Source: Streptomyces sp. SID12501
GTDB taxonomy: Bacteria > Actinomycetota > Actinomycetes > Streptomycetales > Streptomycetaceae
Length of the DNA: 64,000 nt
NCBI RefSeq assembly: GCF_010550245.1
Contig: NZ_JAAGLU010000033.1
Location: 52,792-116,791 of the forward strand
Direction of reading: 5' to 3'
Below, piece after piece: positions 18,588 through 26,974 of the stretch; the stretch's first letter is position 1; each line of letters opens with the position of its first letter. The notes under the pieces were generated by a model that saw nothing but the letters and a program-made list of their open reading frames with translations, was not told where the DNA came from and did no database searches. Both the position numbers and the translations under genes were made by a program.

Positions 18588-19949
18588 ATGGACCGCCGCA
18601 TTTTCGGGCTGGAGAACGAGTACGGCGTCACGTGTACGTTCAGGGGACAGCGGCGTCTGTCTCCCGACGAGGTGGCTCGGTACCTCTTCCGCCGTGTCGT
18701 GTCATGGGGCCGTAGCAGCAATGTCTTTCTGCGAAACGGCGCACGCCTCTATCTTGACGTGGGATCACATCCGGAATACGCGACACCGGAATGTGACGAC
18801 TTGACGGAACTCGTCACTCACGACAAGGCCGGCGAGCGCATTCTCGAAGGACTCCTGGTGGACGCCGAACGACGCCTGCACGAGGAAGGAATCGCGGGCG
18901 ACGTCTACCTCTTCAAGAACAACACGGACTCGGCGGGCAACTCTTACGGTTGCCACGAGAACTATCTGGTGGCCCGGCACGGGGAGTTCTCCCGGCTCGC
19001 GGACATCCTCATTCCGTTCCTCGTCACCCGCCAGCTTCTGTGCGGTGCGGGCAAGGTGCTGCAGACGCCGCGCGGTGCCGTGTACTGCGTGAGTCAGCGG
19101 GCGGAACACATCTGGGAGGGCGTCTCCTCGGCGACGACCCGGTCCCGGCCGATCATCAACACGCGTGACGAACCGCACGCGGACGCCGAGCGCTATCGCC
19201 GGCTGCATGTCATCGTCGGCGACTCGAACATGTCCGAGACGACGATGCTTCTGAAGGTCGGTGCCACCGACCTCGTCCTGCGCATGATCGAGGCGGGCAC
19301 GGTGATGCGGGACCTGACCCTGGAGAACCCGATCCGGGCGATCCGCGAGGTCAGCCACGACATCACGGGCCGCCGCAAGGTGCGGCTGGCCAGCGGCCGG
19401 GAGGCCTCGGCGCTGGATGTACAGCGCGAGTACTACGAGAAGGCCGTGGACTTCGTCGACCGGCGAGGTATCCGCACGGGCACGGTCGCGCAGGTGCTGG
19501 AGCTGTGGGGTCGGGTGCTCGACTCCATCGAGGCCGAGGACCTGGACCGGATCGGCACCGAGATCGACTGGGTGATGAAGTACCAGCTCATCGAGCGGTA
19601 CCGGGCCAAGCACAACATGACGATGTCGCATCCGCGCGTCGCTCAGATAGACCTCGCCTATCACGACATTCACCGCAGGCGGGGTCTTTACTACCTGCTG
19701 GAGAGGAAGAACCTGGCCGCCCGGATCTGCAACGACTTGAAGATCTTCGAGGGCAAGTCGGTTCCGCCGCAGACCACTCGCGCGCGGTTGCGCGGTGACT
19801 TCATCAGGCGGGCTCAGGAACAGCGCCGTGATTTCACGGTCGACTGGGTGCATCTGAAGCTCAACGACCAGGCGCAGCGCACGGTGTTGTGCAAGGACCC
19901 CTTCCGCAGTGTCGACGAGCGGGTGGAGAAGCTGATCGCCGGTATGTGA
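18588..19949 (+). CDS. pafA: Pup-protein ligase PafA
   Basis: A 453-residue ligase that phosphorylates the C-terminal Glu of Pup and joins it to substrate lysines. MDRRIFGLENEYGVTC carries the metal-binding glutamates, and GARLYLDVGSHPEYATPE the catalytic aspartate. It lacks the Dop-specific loop, and its conserved C-terminal domain is present. No ribosome site precedes the ATG; TAATGT ends 6 nt upstream, suggesting a leaderless message. Here pafA is separated from pafB and pafC by two FKBP genes, whereas mycobacteria have pafABC together. A strong hairpin ends the gene. Confidence 0.97.
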   Translation: MDRRIFGLENEYGVTCTFRGQRRLSPDEVARYLFRRVVSWGRSSNVFLRNGARLYLDVGSHPEYATPECDDLTELVTHDKAGERILEGLLVDAERRLHEEGIAGDVYLFKNNTDSAGNSYGCHENYLVARHGEFSRLADILIPFLVTRQLLCGAGKVLQTPRGAVYCVSQRAEHIWEGVSSATTRSRPIINTRDEPHADAERYRRLHVIVGDSNMSETTMLLKVGATDLVLRMIEAGTVMRDLTLENPIRAIREVSHDITGRRKVRLASGREASALDVQREYYEKAVDFVDRRGIRTGTVAQVLELWGRVLDSIEAEDLDRIGTEIDWVMKYQLIERYRAKHNMTMSHPRVAQIDLAYHDIHRRRGLYYLLERKNLAARICNDLKIFEGKSVPPQTTRARLRGDFIRRAQEQRRDFTVDWVHLKLNDQAQRTVLCKDPFRSVDERVEKLIAGM

Positions 19950-19999
19950 GTCACCGGTATGTGAGATTTGCGGCCGGACGTGTTTCCGGAACGCAACGC

Positions 20000-20029
20000 G
20001 GGCGCCGTACGTTTTTCCGTACGGCGCCC
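20000..20029 (+). terminator. Terminator after pafA
   Basis: A perfect 12-bp GC-rich stem with a 6-nt T-rich loop, 50 bp after the pafA stop codon. Confidence 0.8.
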
Positions 20030-20095
20030 TTCTCACGTCGTAGAGTTGCGCGCACGCCAGCAACCCAAGATCGACACCGATACGAGGCTTTCACC

Positions 20096-21100
20096 GTGCG
20101 CCGACGCTCAGTTCTCCTTGCCGTACCTGCCGGACTTGTCACGCTCGCCGGATGCGGCGACGACGAGTCCGACAAGAGCAAGGCCAGTGACAGCAGTCCG
20201 TCACCTTCGGCGTCGGGTTCGTCCGGCGCGCCGGCGCCGAAGATCGTCGACGGTCCGCTGCCGGCGATCACCGCGGGGGCGAAGTTCGACGAGAAGCCGA
20301 CCGTGGCCAAGGGCAGCGGCACGCCGTCGAAGGATCTCGCGGTGAAGACACTCATCGCGGGCAACGGCAAGACGGTCGTGGAGAACGACTACCTGGTGGC
20401 GAACTACCTGGGCCAGGTCTGGGATTCGGGGAAGGTCTTCGACAACTCGTACGACCGGGGGACCGCGCTCGTCATCCAGCTCGCGCAGGGCGGCATCATC
20501 GACGGCTGGCGGTATGCGCTGACGGGCCGGAAGGCCGGCAGCCGTGTCGAGATGGCCATTCCGCCGACCTGGGGTTACGGCTCGCAGGGCAACTCGCAGG
20601 CGGGTATCAAGGGCACCGACACGCTGGTGTTCGTCGTGGACGTCAAGGACACGTTCAACGCGAAGAGCTCGGCGAAGGGCAAGGTCGTCGCCCAGGACGA
20701 CGCCGCTCTGCCGAAGGTCGGTACGAACACGGACGGCGCGGCCCCCTCGATCGAGGTCCCGAAGTCCGCCGCGCCCACGAAGCTGGTGGCGAACTACGTG
20801 ATCGAGGGCGAGGGCGAAGTGGTCAAGGAGACCGAGTCGGTCCTCGTGCAGTACAAGGGCGTGCTGTGGGACACGGGCAAGGAGTTCGACTCGTCGTACA
20901 AGAACGGGCAGCTGGTCTCGTTCGGGCTGTCGCAGGTCGTCAAGGGCTGGGCGCAGGGGCTGGCCGGCAAGAAGGTCGGCAGCCGCGTGATGATCTCCAT
21001 TCCGCCGGCCCTGGGTTACGGGGACAACCCGCCGCAGGGCAGCGGTATCGAGAAGGACTCGGTGCTGGTGTTCTCCGTGGACATCCTCGCGAAGATGTGA
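20096..21100 (+). CDS. FKBP-type peptidyl-prolyl isomerase lipoprotein, two FKBP domains
   Basis: A 334-residue extracytoplasmic proline isomerase. The GTG start gives a twin-basic-looking N-terminus (MRRRSVLL) and lipobox LAGC near residue 20. A Ser/Pro linker leads to two FKBP domains (about 85-180 and 225-330), each with VWDSGKVFDNSY- or LWDTGKEFDSSY-type and GW...G.K.GSR.....PP..GYG motifs. It should assist folding of exported proteins outside the membrane. A single-domain cytosolic FKBP gene follows 97 bp downstream. Confidence 0.9.
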   Translation: MRRRSVLLAVPAGLVTLAGCGDDESDKSKASDSSPSPSASGSSGAPAPKIVDGPLPAITAGAKFDEKPTVAKGSGTPSKDLAVKTLIAGNGKTVVENDYLVANYLGQVWDSGKVFDNSYDRGTALVIQLAQGGIIDGWRYALTGRKAGSRVEMAIPPTWGYGSQGNSQAGIKGTDTLVFVVDVKDTFNAKSSAKGKVVAQDDAALPKVGTNTDGAAPSIEVPKSAAPTKLVANYVIEGEGEVVKETESVLVQYKGVLWDTGKEFDSSYKNGQLVSFGLSQVVKGWAQGLAGKKVGSRVMISIPPALGYGDNPPQGSGIEKDSVLVFSVDILAKM

Positions 21101-21197
21101 CCGCTTCGCGGAGGTCGGCCTGGCGCGGGCGTCACCGCGCCGGGGATGAAAGACTGTGCGTGTTGCCTTTGTTCATTCACCAGCAGGAGCCAGAGAC

Positions 21198-21569
21198 GTG
21201 AGCATCGAGAAGCCCGAGATCGACTTCCCGGGCGGCGAGCCCCCGGCGGACCTCCAGATCAAGGACATCTGGGAGGGCGACGGCGCCGAAGCGGTGGCGG
21301 GTCAGAACGTCACCGTCCACTACGTGGGAGTTTCCTTCAGCACGGGCGAGGAGTTCGACGCCAGCTGGAACCGGGGCACCCCGTTCAAGTTCCCGCTGGG
21401 CGGGGGCCGGGTCATCAAGGGCTGGGACCAGGGTGTCCAGGGCATGAAGGTCGGCGGCCGGCGTGAGCTGATCATCCCGGCCCACCTCGCCTACGGCAAC
21501 CAGAGCCCCACGCCGGCGATCAAGCCGGGCGAGACGCTGATCTTCGTGGTGGACCTGGTCGCGGTCTGA
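21198..21569 (+). CDS. FKBP-type peptidyl-prolyl isomerase, single domain
   Basis: A 123-residue, single-domain FKBP rotamase with all hallmark segments: VTVHYVGVSFSTGEEFDASW, VIKGWDQGVQGMKVGGRREL, PAHLAYG and LIFVVDL. There is no signal peptide, so it acts in the cytosol. The GTG start has AGGAG about 8 nt upstream; a longer frame from 21156 lacks support. A hairpin at 21669 ends the transcript ahead of pafB. Confidence 0.93.
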   Translation: MSIEKPEIDFPGGEPPADLQIKDIWEGDGAEAVAGQNVTVHYVGVSFSTGEEFDASWNRGTPFKFPLGGGRVIKGWDQGVQGMKVGGRRELIIPAHLAYGNQSPTPAIKPGETLIFVVDLVAV

Positions 21570-21580
21570 CGGTCCGGTCC

Positions 21581-21633
21581 GATCGTCGTACGACAGTCGA
21601 ATGTGATCGGGATCGGGTCGGATCGTCGTACGA
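21581..21633. repeat. Pair of 13-bp direct repeats 40 bp apart upstream of pafB
   Basis: GATCGTCGTACGA occurs at 21581-21593 and again at 21621-21633. Each contains the palindrome TCGTACGA. The spacing is close to four helical turns, so a pair of protein-binding sites is possible, but both lie before the terminator of the upstream gene. Confidence 0.5.
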
Positions 21634-21668
21634 AATAGGTACGAGGTTCGACCGAACTTGATCATTCT

Positions 21669-21706
21669 GGGTCCATGCCTGTCCGGGCATGGACCCTCGG
21701 CTTTTG
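21669..21706 (+). terminator. Terminator after the FKBP gene
   Basis: An 11-bp perfect stem with a 6-nt loop is followed by a CTTTT run. Confidence 0.8.
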
Positions 21707-21770
21707 CCGCGCCACTTCGGGGCGGTACGGTCATCCGTCGTAAGCACCATAGGTAGGACGAAGGGCGTCG

Positions 21771-22724
21771 ATGGCCATTGCCAAGGCAGAGCGGCTGATG
21801 AACCTGGCGCTGTGCCTGCTCGGAACGCGTCGGCCGCTGAGCAAGCGCGAGCTGCGTGACTCCATCGAGGCCTACCTCGAGGCGGGCAGCGACGACTCCT
21901 TCAACCGGATGTTCGAGCGTGACAAGGACGATCTGCGCGAACTCGGGCTCGTCATCGAGACGGTGGAGAACCTCGACGGCGAGGTCGGCTACCGTGCCGG
22001 CCGTGACAGCAACCGGCTGCCGCCCATCACCCTCGATGCCGAGGAGGCCGCCGCCCTGGGCCTGGCCGCGAAGGTCTGGCAGCAGGCCCGCCTCGCCGGT
22101 GCGGCCAGTGGCGCGTTGCAGAAGCTGCGTGCGGCCGGGCTGCCCGAGGATGTCGACCCCTACGAGGCCCATGGCGCCCTGGAACCGCGTATCCCGGTGC
22201 ACGAGGCCGCCTTCGAGCCGCTGATGCTGGCGTGCCGGGACCGCCGCCCGGTCGCCTTCGACTACCGCAAGGCCACCGCCGCCCGCCCGGAGCCCCGTCA
22301 GGTGGAGCCGTGGGCGCTGGAGTGCTGGCGCGGCCACTGGTATCTGGCGGGCTGGGACCGCGACCGGGGCGCCGAACGCGTGTTCCGCCTGTCGCGGATC
22401 ACCGGCAAGGTCCGCAGCCGGAGCGCGAAGTTCACCGCCGACGTGCCCGATGTCGTCACGGTCCGCGAGACCGTCGCCAGCTGGGCGGGAGAGGGCGCCG
22501 ACCGTTCCGCGCTGATCCGGCTGCGGGCGGGCGCCGGCTACCCCCTTCGGGCGAAGGCGTCCCAGGTGCGGGAACTCGGCGAGGGCTGGGACGAGTTGGA
22601 GATTCCGTACGGGCACGGGCTGGACGCCTGGTTGGTGGAGTTCGGGCCCGACGTGGTGGTCCTGGAACCGGCCGAGCTGCGTGCCGACGTGGTGGACCGG
22701 CTGCGCGCCGTGGCCAAGGGCTGA
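21771..22724 (+). CDS. pafB: WYL-domain transcriptional regulator PafB
   Basis: A 317-residue regulator with an N-terminal winged helix (about 1-70) and a WYL domain (about 145-220; RPVAFDYRKAT...EPWALECWRGHWYLAGWDRDR) ending in a WCX-type extension. In mycobacteria PafB pairs with PafC to activate LexA-independent DNA-damage promoters and is not needed for pupylation despite its name. Position and the immediately following pafC match that. Five matching promoters occur in this window. The ATG start follows GAAGGG. Confidence 0.93.
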   Translation: MAIAKAERLMNLALCLLGTRRPLSKRELRDSIEAYLEAGSDDSFNRMFERDKDDLRELGLVIETVENLDGEVGYRAGRDSNRLPPITLDAEEAAALGLAAKVWQQARLAGAASGALQKLRAAGLPEDVDPYEAHGALEPRIPVHEAAFEPLMLACRDRRPVAFDYRKATAARPEPRQVEPWALECWRGHWYLAGWDRDRGAERVFRLSRITGKVRSRSAKFTADVPDVVTVRETVASWAGEGADRSALIRLRAGAGYPLRAKASQVRELGEGWDELEIPYGHGLDAWLVEFGPDVVVLEPAELRADVVDRLRAVAKG

Positions 22725-22740
22725 GGGAGAGCACAAGCAA

Positions 22741-23805
22741 GTGGCAGGCAAACCGGCCAGGCCCGTGAACGCCATCGACCAGACGCGGCGGATGCTGTCC
22801 CTGGTCACGTATCTGCGCGAGCGGCCCGGCGCGCGCGTCAGCGACGTCGCCCGTGCGTTCGGGATCACTGAGGACGAGCTGGTCTCGGACCTGGACGTGC
22901 TGCCCATGTGCGGCACCAGCTTCCGCGGCGGCGACCTGCTCGACATCGACACCGACGGCGACCGGATCTGGTGGCACAACCCCGCGGCCCTCGGCGAGGA
23001 GGCCGCCGAGCCGCTCAGACTGGCCGCCGACGAGGCGACCGCACTGCTGGTCGCCGCCCGCGCGGTGTCCACGCTGCCCGGGCTGCGCGAGGGCGACCGG
23101 CAGGCGCTGCTGCGGGCCACCGCCAAGGTGGAGACGGCGGCCGGCGAGGCCGCCGGGGCCAGCGCGCGGCTGTCGGTGACCTTCGAGTCGGAGGGCGGCG
23201 TCTTCGCGGACGTCGACCGGGCGATCTCCGAGCGCCGCCGCCTTTGGATCCGCTACTACTCGCCCGCGCGTGACGAGCTCACCGAACGGGAGATCGACCC
23301 GATCCGCCTGGTCAGCGTTGGACACACTTATGTGGAGGCTTGGTGCCGGCGCTCCGAGGCGCGTCGCACCTTCCGCCTCGACCGGGTCGCCGAGATCAGG
23401 ATCCTGGACGAGCCGGCCGCGCCGCCCGAGATAGAGCTGCGGGACCTGTCGGAGGGCTTGGTGCAGCCCGCCGCCGAGGATCCCGAGGTGGTCGTCGAGG
23501 TCGGGCCCGGCGGGCGCTGGGTCGCCGAGTACTACCCGCACGACAGCGCCGATGAGCTTCCCGACGGCGGGCTGCGTATCACTCTGCGCACCCCGGAACC
23601 GGCGTCGCTGCGACGCCTGGCACTGCGGCTCGGCCGCGACGGGCGCATCGTCTCGCCGCAGGACCTGGCGGACAGTGCCCGGCAGGCCGCCCAGGAGGCG
23701 CTGGCGGCGTACGACGGCCCGCAGGCCCCTGGGACGCGGTCGCCGACGTCCAGGGCGCACGGAGTTCAGGACGGGCTGTACGACAGGCGGGAGCAGGAGC
23801 GTTGA
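22741..23805 (+). CDS. pafC: WYL-domain transcriptional regulator PafC
   Basis: A 354-residue partner of PafB, with the same winged-helix, WYL and WCX order (WYL segment about 165-230: RRLWIRYYSPARDELTEREIDP and HTYVEAWCRRSEARRTFRLDR). The start GTG at 22741 lies 16 bp after pafB; a GTG at 22768 is an alternative. The C-terminal about 40 residues are low-complexity and poorly conserved-looking. Its stop overlaps the next gene by 4 nt. With PafB it would form the activator of RecA-NDp promoters. Confidence 0.92.
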   Translation: MAGKPARPVNAIDQTRRMLSLVTYLRERPGARVSDVARAFGITEDELVSDLDVLPMCGTSFRGGDLLDIDTDGDRIWWHNPAALGEEAAEPLRLAADEATALLVAARAVSTLPGLREGDRQALLRATAKVETAAGEAAGASARLSVTFESEGGVFADVDRAISERRRLWIRYYSPARDELTEREIDPIRLVSVGHTYVEAWCRRSEARRTFRLDRVAEIRILDEPAAPPEIELRDLSEGLVQPAAEDPEVVVEVGPGGRWVAEYYPHDSADELPDGGLRITLRTPEPASLRRLALRLGRDGRIVSPQDLADSARQAAQEALAAYDGPQAPGTRSPTSRAHGVQDGLYDRREQER

Positions 23806-24095
23806 GCGAGTCTCCGATGTCAGGTGTTCGGGACATGACCGTGGCCGCGGCCTTCGCCGGGATGAGAAGGGTGGCACCCGTGGTGTTCCGGGCCGCCTGC
23901 CCGGACTGCCGCGGCAACTTCGAGCTCACCGCGGGCTCCCTGCGCCTGGCCATCGGCGCCACCAGCCGGACCACCTTCTACTCCTTCACCTGCCCCGACT
24001 GCGACGTGACCGTCCGCAAACCGGCCGGCGAGCGCGTCGTCGAGCTGCTCACCGGCGGCGGCGTCAGGACGCTGCGACTGGCCGGGCCGGCGTGA
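23802..24095 (+). CDS. Hypothetical zinc-ribbon protein
   Basis: A 97-residue protein with two CxxC pairs (ACPDCRGNFE and TCPDCDVTV), the pattern of a small zinc ribbon. The TTG start overlaps the pafC stop (TTGA) with AGGAG just upstream; an ATG at 23817 is possible. Translational coupling with pafC is likely. No specific function can be named. The position suggests co-expression with the PafBC regulator. Confidence 0.75.
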   Translation: MSESPMSGVRDMTVAAAFAGMRRVAPVVFRAACPDCRGNFELTAGSLRLAIGATSRTTFYSFTCPDCDVTVRKPAGERVVELLTGGGVRTLRLAGPA

Positions 24096-24146
24096 GGAGC
24101 GCTCCGCGAGATATGCGGTTCCTCTGCCGCGGAGCAGGGGTGGGGT

Positions 24147-24294
24147 TGTTCGCCCCCGCCGCCCTTACCCTTCCCATCCTTCCCATCCTTCCCAGCCTTC
24201 CCAGAGGGGGGGACCCCACTGTGGGGGCTGCGCCCCCAGACCCCCGCTTCGGCCCTGAAGGGGCCGCCTCGTCCTCAAACTCCGGACGGGCTGG
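24147..24294 (+). repeat. Streptomyces-type dispersed intergenic repeat, copy 1
   Basis: The unit contains CGCCCCCGCCGCCCTTACCC, a GGGGGCTGCGCCCCC hairpin, CAGACCCCCGCTTCGGCCC and GTCCTCAAACTCCGGACGGG. Related copies lie at 31698 and 57688. This copy also carries a short tandem array of TTCCCATCC/TTCCCAGCC units at about 24170-24200. Confidence 0.8.
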
Positions 24295-24353
24295 AGGTGC
24301 CCCGGCCGCCGCTGAGGTGAGGGTGGGAAACGTGAGGGGCTAGGCTCGGCGCC

Positions 24354-24548
24354 ATGTTCTGGCCGATGTTCGCGATCGCTGTGGGGTTCCTGGGACTCGC
24401 CGTTCTCGGGGTGCTCGCCGTCCGGGTCTTCCTGGAGGCGCAGCGCCTGGGAAGGCAGGTCACGGACTCGGCGCGGCGCATCAACCGGGCCGCCGAGGAC
24501 CTGGAGCGGGCCGCTGTGCACACGGCACGCTCTGTGGACGCGCTGTGA
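24354..24548 (+). CDS. Small single-span membrane protein
   Basis: A 64-residue protein with one N-terminal transmembrane helix (residues 4-27) and a charged amphipathic tail (QRLGRQVTDSARRINRAAED) that could form a coiled coil. No family is recognised. It sits in the pafC-tatA interval. TAGGCT ends 7 nt before the ATG and no ribosome site is clear, so the message may be leaderless. Confidence 0.7.
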   Translation: MFWPMFAIAVGFLGLAVLGVLAVRVFLEAQRLGRQVTDSARRINRAAEDLERAAVHTARSVDAL

Positions 24549-24612
24549 CTGTCCGGCGGCTCTCCTGTGAGTCCTCGGGTTGATGTGTTTTGGGCGACTT
24601 CGGCCTGTCACC

Positions 24613-24635
24613 TTGTCGGTGTCGGCAGGTACGCT
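24613..24635 (+). promoter_or_regulatory. RecA-NDp-type promoter upstream of tatA
   Basis: TTGTCGGTG, 8 nt, TACGCT: every fixed position of TTGTCRGTG-N8-TAnnnT is matched. The expected start point is about 165 nt before the tatA ATG, giving an unusually long leader. A shorter unknown transcript is possible. Confidence 0.6.
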
Positions 24636-24806
24636 GCTGATCGCGGCCGGAAAACGAGGCCCGGACCGCAAACCGGGAGTACGCACAGGGATTGCCTCAG
24701 GTTTACCCCCGAGCGTTACGATCGCTGTGAACACGACGGTCGGACGCCTGTCCGAACGATCGGACAGCACCCCCACCCAGCCGCCTCGGTGAGAAGGTAA
24801 AGACTT

Positions 24807-25091
24807 ATGTTCGGAAGGCTCGGCGCCCCCGAGATCATTCTCATCCTCGTCGTCATCATCCTGTTGTTCGGCGCGAAGAAGCTTCCGGACATGGCGCGCT
24901 CGCTCGGCAAGTCCGCGCGCATCCTGAAGAGCGAAGCCAAGGCGATGAAGTCCGAGGGTCAGGACCCCGCCCCCGCCGCCCCGCCGCACACCGACGAGCA
25001 GCCCCCGGTGCAGCGCACCATCCAGGCCGCCCCCGGTGACGTGACGAGCGCGCGCCCGGTCACCGAGCCCACGGACACGACCAAGCGCTGA
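24807..25091 (+). CDS. tatA: Sec-independent protein translocase TatA
   Basis: A 94-residue pore-forming component of the twin-arginine pathway, which exports folded proteins. N-terminal membrane helix (APEIILILVVIILLFGAKKL), the FGAKKLPDMARSLGKS hinge and amphipathic helix, then a Pro/Ala-rich cytoplasmic tail. tatC follows 53 bp downstream. Linkage to pafBC and the HelY helicase matches the mycobacterial pafABC-tatA-tatC-helY order. Confidence 0.96.
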   Translation: MFGRLGAPEIILILVVIILLFGAKKLPDMARSLGKSARILKSEAKAMKSEGQDPAPAAPPHTDEQPPVQRTIQAAPGDVTSARPVTEPTDTTKR

Positions 25092-25144
25092 CGCTGACGC
25101 AAGGCCGGATGCCTCCGGCCTGCCGCACGAGATGAGGACGTGGG

Positions 25145-26104
25145 TTGCTCAAGTCTGCCCGCAACAAGGAGAAGGAGAGGGATCCCGAGGGGCGGATGCC
25201 CCTCGTGGAGCATCTCCGCGAGTTGCGAAACCGCCTCGTGAAGAGCCTGCTGGCGATCGTCGTCACGACCGTGATCGCGGCCTTCTTCTACAAGGACATC
25301 ATCCAGTTCTTCACGGACCCGATCCTGGATGCGGTGGGGTGCAAGTACAGCTTCGCGGAGCTGTCCGAGGCCACCACTGACACGACCCAGTGCGCGCGCA
25401 TCGTGCAGAACGGTCTGCTCAGCCCCTTCACGCTCGCGCTCACCGTTTCGTTGTCGTCCGGCGTCGTGCTCGCCACCCCGGTCTGGCTCTACCAGCTCTG
25501 GGGTTTCGTGGCGCCGGGCCTGCACCGGAACGAGAAGAAGTACAGCCTCGGCTTCGTGGCGGCGGGGTTCCCCCTGTTCCTGATGGGGGCGTACTTCGCC
25601 TACTGGTCACTGCCCAAGATGGCGTCCGTGATGCTGGAGTTCTCCATCATCGGCAGCGACAACCAGCTGCCTCTCGACGACCTTCTGCAGCTGATCATGC
25701 GGATGATCCTCGTCTTCGGCCTCTCCTTCGAGATGCCGCTGCTGCTGGTGATGCTGAACTTCGGCGGCGTCCTCTCGGGGAAGAAGATGGCCGGCTGGTG
25801 GCGGGGCATGATCATGGGCATCACGGTGTTCGCCGCGCTCGCCACCCCCAGCACCGACCCCATCTCCATGCTGGCGCTGGCGGGCCCCATCTGGGTCATG
25901 TACTTCGGCGCGTCGGCCATCGCCCTGGCCAACGACCGGCGCCGTGCCCGCCGCGACGCGGAGGGACCGGACGACGACGAGGCCTCCGACCTCGACCTCA
26001 CCCCTGAGGACATCGACGAGATCGAGCCCGTCTCCGCCAGCCGCGCCGCACTGCCCGAACAGACGGGCACGGAACGGGTGAACGGCTATGACGACGTGAC
26101 CTGA
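25145..26104 (+). CDS. tatC: Sec-independent protein translocase TatC
   Basis: A 319-residue, six-span receptor for twin-arginine signal peptides. RMPLVEHLRELRNRLVKSL is the conserved cytoplasmic N-terminus, and the PxGLHRNEKK-type loop follows. The last about 60 residues form an acidic cytoplasmic tail. The start is TTG, 7 nt after GAGGA. With TatA it makes the Tat translocon, although no TatB is seen in the window. A 13-bp-stem hairpin follows. Confidence 0.96.
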   Translation: MLKSARNKEKERDPEGRMPLVEHLRELRNRLVKSLLAIVVTTVIAAFFYKDIIQFFTDPILDAVGCKYSFAELSEATTDTTQCARIVQNGLLSPFTLALTVSLSSGVVLATPVWLYQLWGFVAPGLHRNEKKYSLGFVAAGFPLFLMGAYFAYWSLPKMASVMLEFSIIGSDNQLPLDDLLQLIMRMILVFGLSFEMPLLLVMLNFGGVLSGKKMAGWWRGMIMGITVFAALATPSTDPISMLALAGPIWVMYFGASAIALANDRRRARRDAEGPDDDEASDLDLTPEDIDEIEPVSASRAALPEQTGTERVNGYDDVT

Positions 26105-26186
26105 GACGGCGTCGGCTCCTCCTGAGCCTGTGGGCACCGTGACGGTGCTCCCCGGTGGAGCGGGAGTACGGACAGGGAGAACGAAC

Positions 26187-26215
26187 AGCGGCCCATCGCC
26201 GAGCGATGGGCCGCT
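26187..26215. terminator. Bidirectional terminator after tatC
   Basis: A perfect 13-bp stem with a 3-nt loop lies between the convergent tatC and secreted-protein genes. Confidence 0.85.
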
Positions 26216-26248
26216 GCTGTTCCTCGTGGTGCTTCCTGTGATCCGATG

Positions 26249-26749
26249 TCAGATGCTGGGCGAACCGCCCAGCGACCAGGTGCCGCCGCCGTCACCGTCG
26301 TTCTGGATGTTCCAGGCGACGCTACCGTCGGCGGTCCAGCCGCCTGTGGTGGCGCTGTGGTACGTGCTGCCGACGACCCGCGTGGAGCCGTCGATAGCGT
26401 AGTTGACTCGCCCGGCGATGCTGACGTTCTCGTTCTCGAAGTCCGCGTCGTTCCGCTCCAGGCGGAGGTTCAGGACGAGCTTCTCCATGCCGCTGCTCGC
26501 ACCGCCACCGCCGTCCGACCAGGCGATGTCGGCGTAGGCGTAGTAGTCGTTGCCGGCCGTGCGGTGCACGCACAGCGTGACGTAGAGATCGAGGTTGACC
26601 CCGACCGTGTCGAACTCCTTGTGCTGCTGGCTGCTGCACTTGGTCGCTGCGGCTGCCATGGCCGAACCGGGCGTCAGCGCCACGGCGCCCACGGCCACCA
26701 TGCCGACCGCTGCCGCCGTGCTGGTCAGGCGCGCGAATGTGTACTTCAC
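26249..26749 (-). CDS. Secreted hypothetical protein
   Basis: A 166-residue exported protein. Its GTG start follows AAGGGGGA, and the signal peptide runs to about residue 33 (VGMVAVGAVALTPGSAMAAA). The mature part has two cysteines (TKCSS and TLCVHR) that could form one disulfide, and is rich in Gly, Asp and Asn with beta-type spacing. No family is recognised. It is divergent from the helicase gene and shares a 225-bp upstream region containing the RecA-NDp site, which points the other way. Confidence 0.8.
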   Translation of the reverse strand: MKYTFARLTSTAAAVGMVAVGAVALTPGSAMAAAATKCSSQQHKEFDTVGVNLDLYVTLCVHRTAGNDYYAYADIAWSDGGGGASSGMEKLVLNLRLERNDADFENENVSIAGRVNYAIDGSTRVVGSTYHSATTGGWTADGSVAWNIQNDGDGGGTWSLGGSPSI

Positions 26750-26941
26750 AAGATCCCCCTTGTTCGGTCCTGCGTCGGGCGTGACATGCGCACGTAAGTG
26801 CGCTCATCGGTTTGTGATCTTTCATGACAGTCAAGAGTGGCGTCAAGGTTCTTGGGATGGGGATCTGCAAGCGCTTGCTGACGGTCTGTGGGTCAGGAGA
26901 CCGCAGTATGGGCACAGGTCATCCGGATAATGATCGTCCTG

Positions 26942-26964
26942 TTGTCAGTGGGGGCCGGTAGTCT
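26942..26964 (+). promoter_or_regulatory. RecA-NDp-type DNA-damage promoter of helY
   Basis: TTGTCAGTG, 8 nt, TAGTCT: a perfect match to the consensus. The helicase ATG lies 10 nt after the -10 box, so the mRNA would be leaderless or have only about 3-4 leader bases. Confidence 0.8.
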
Positions 26965-26974
26965 CGAAAGCACG

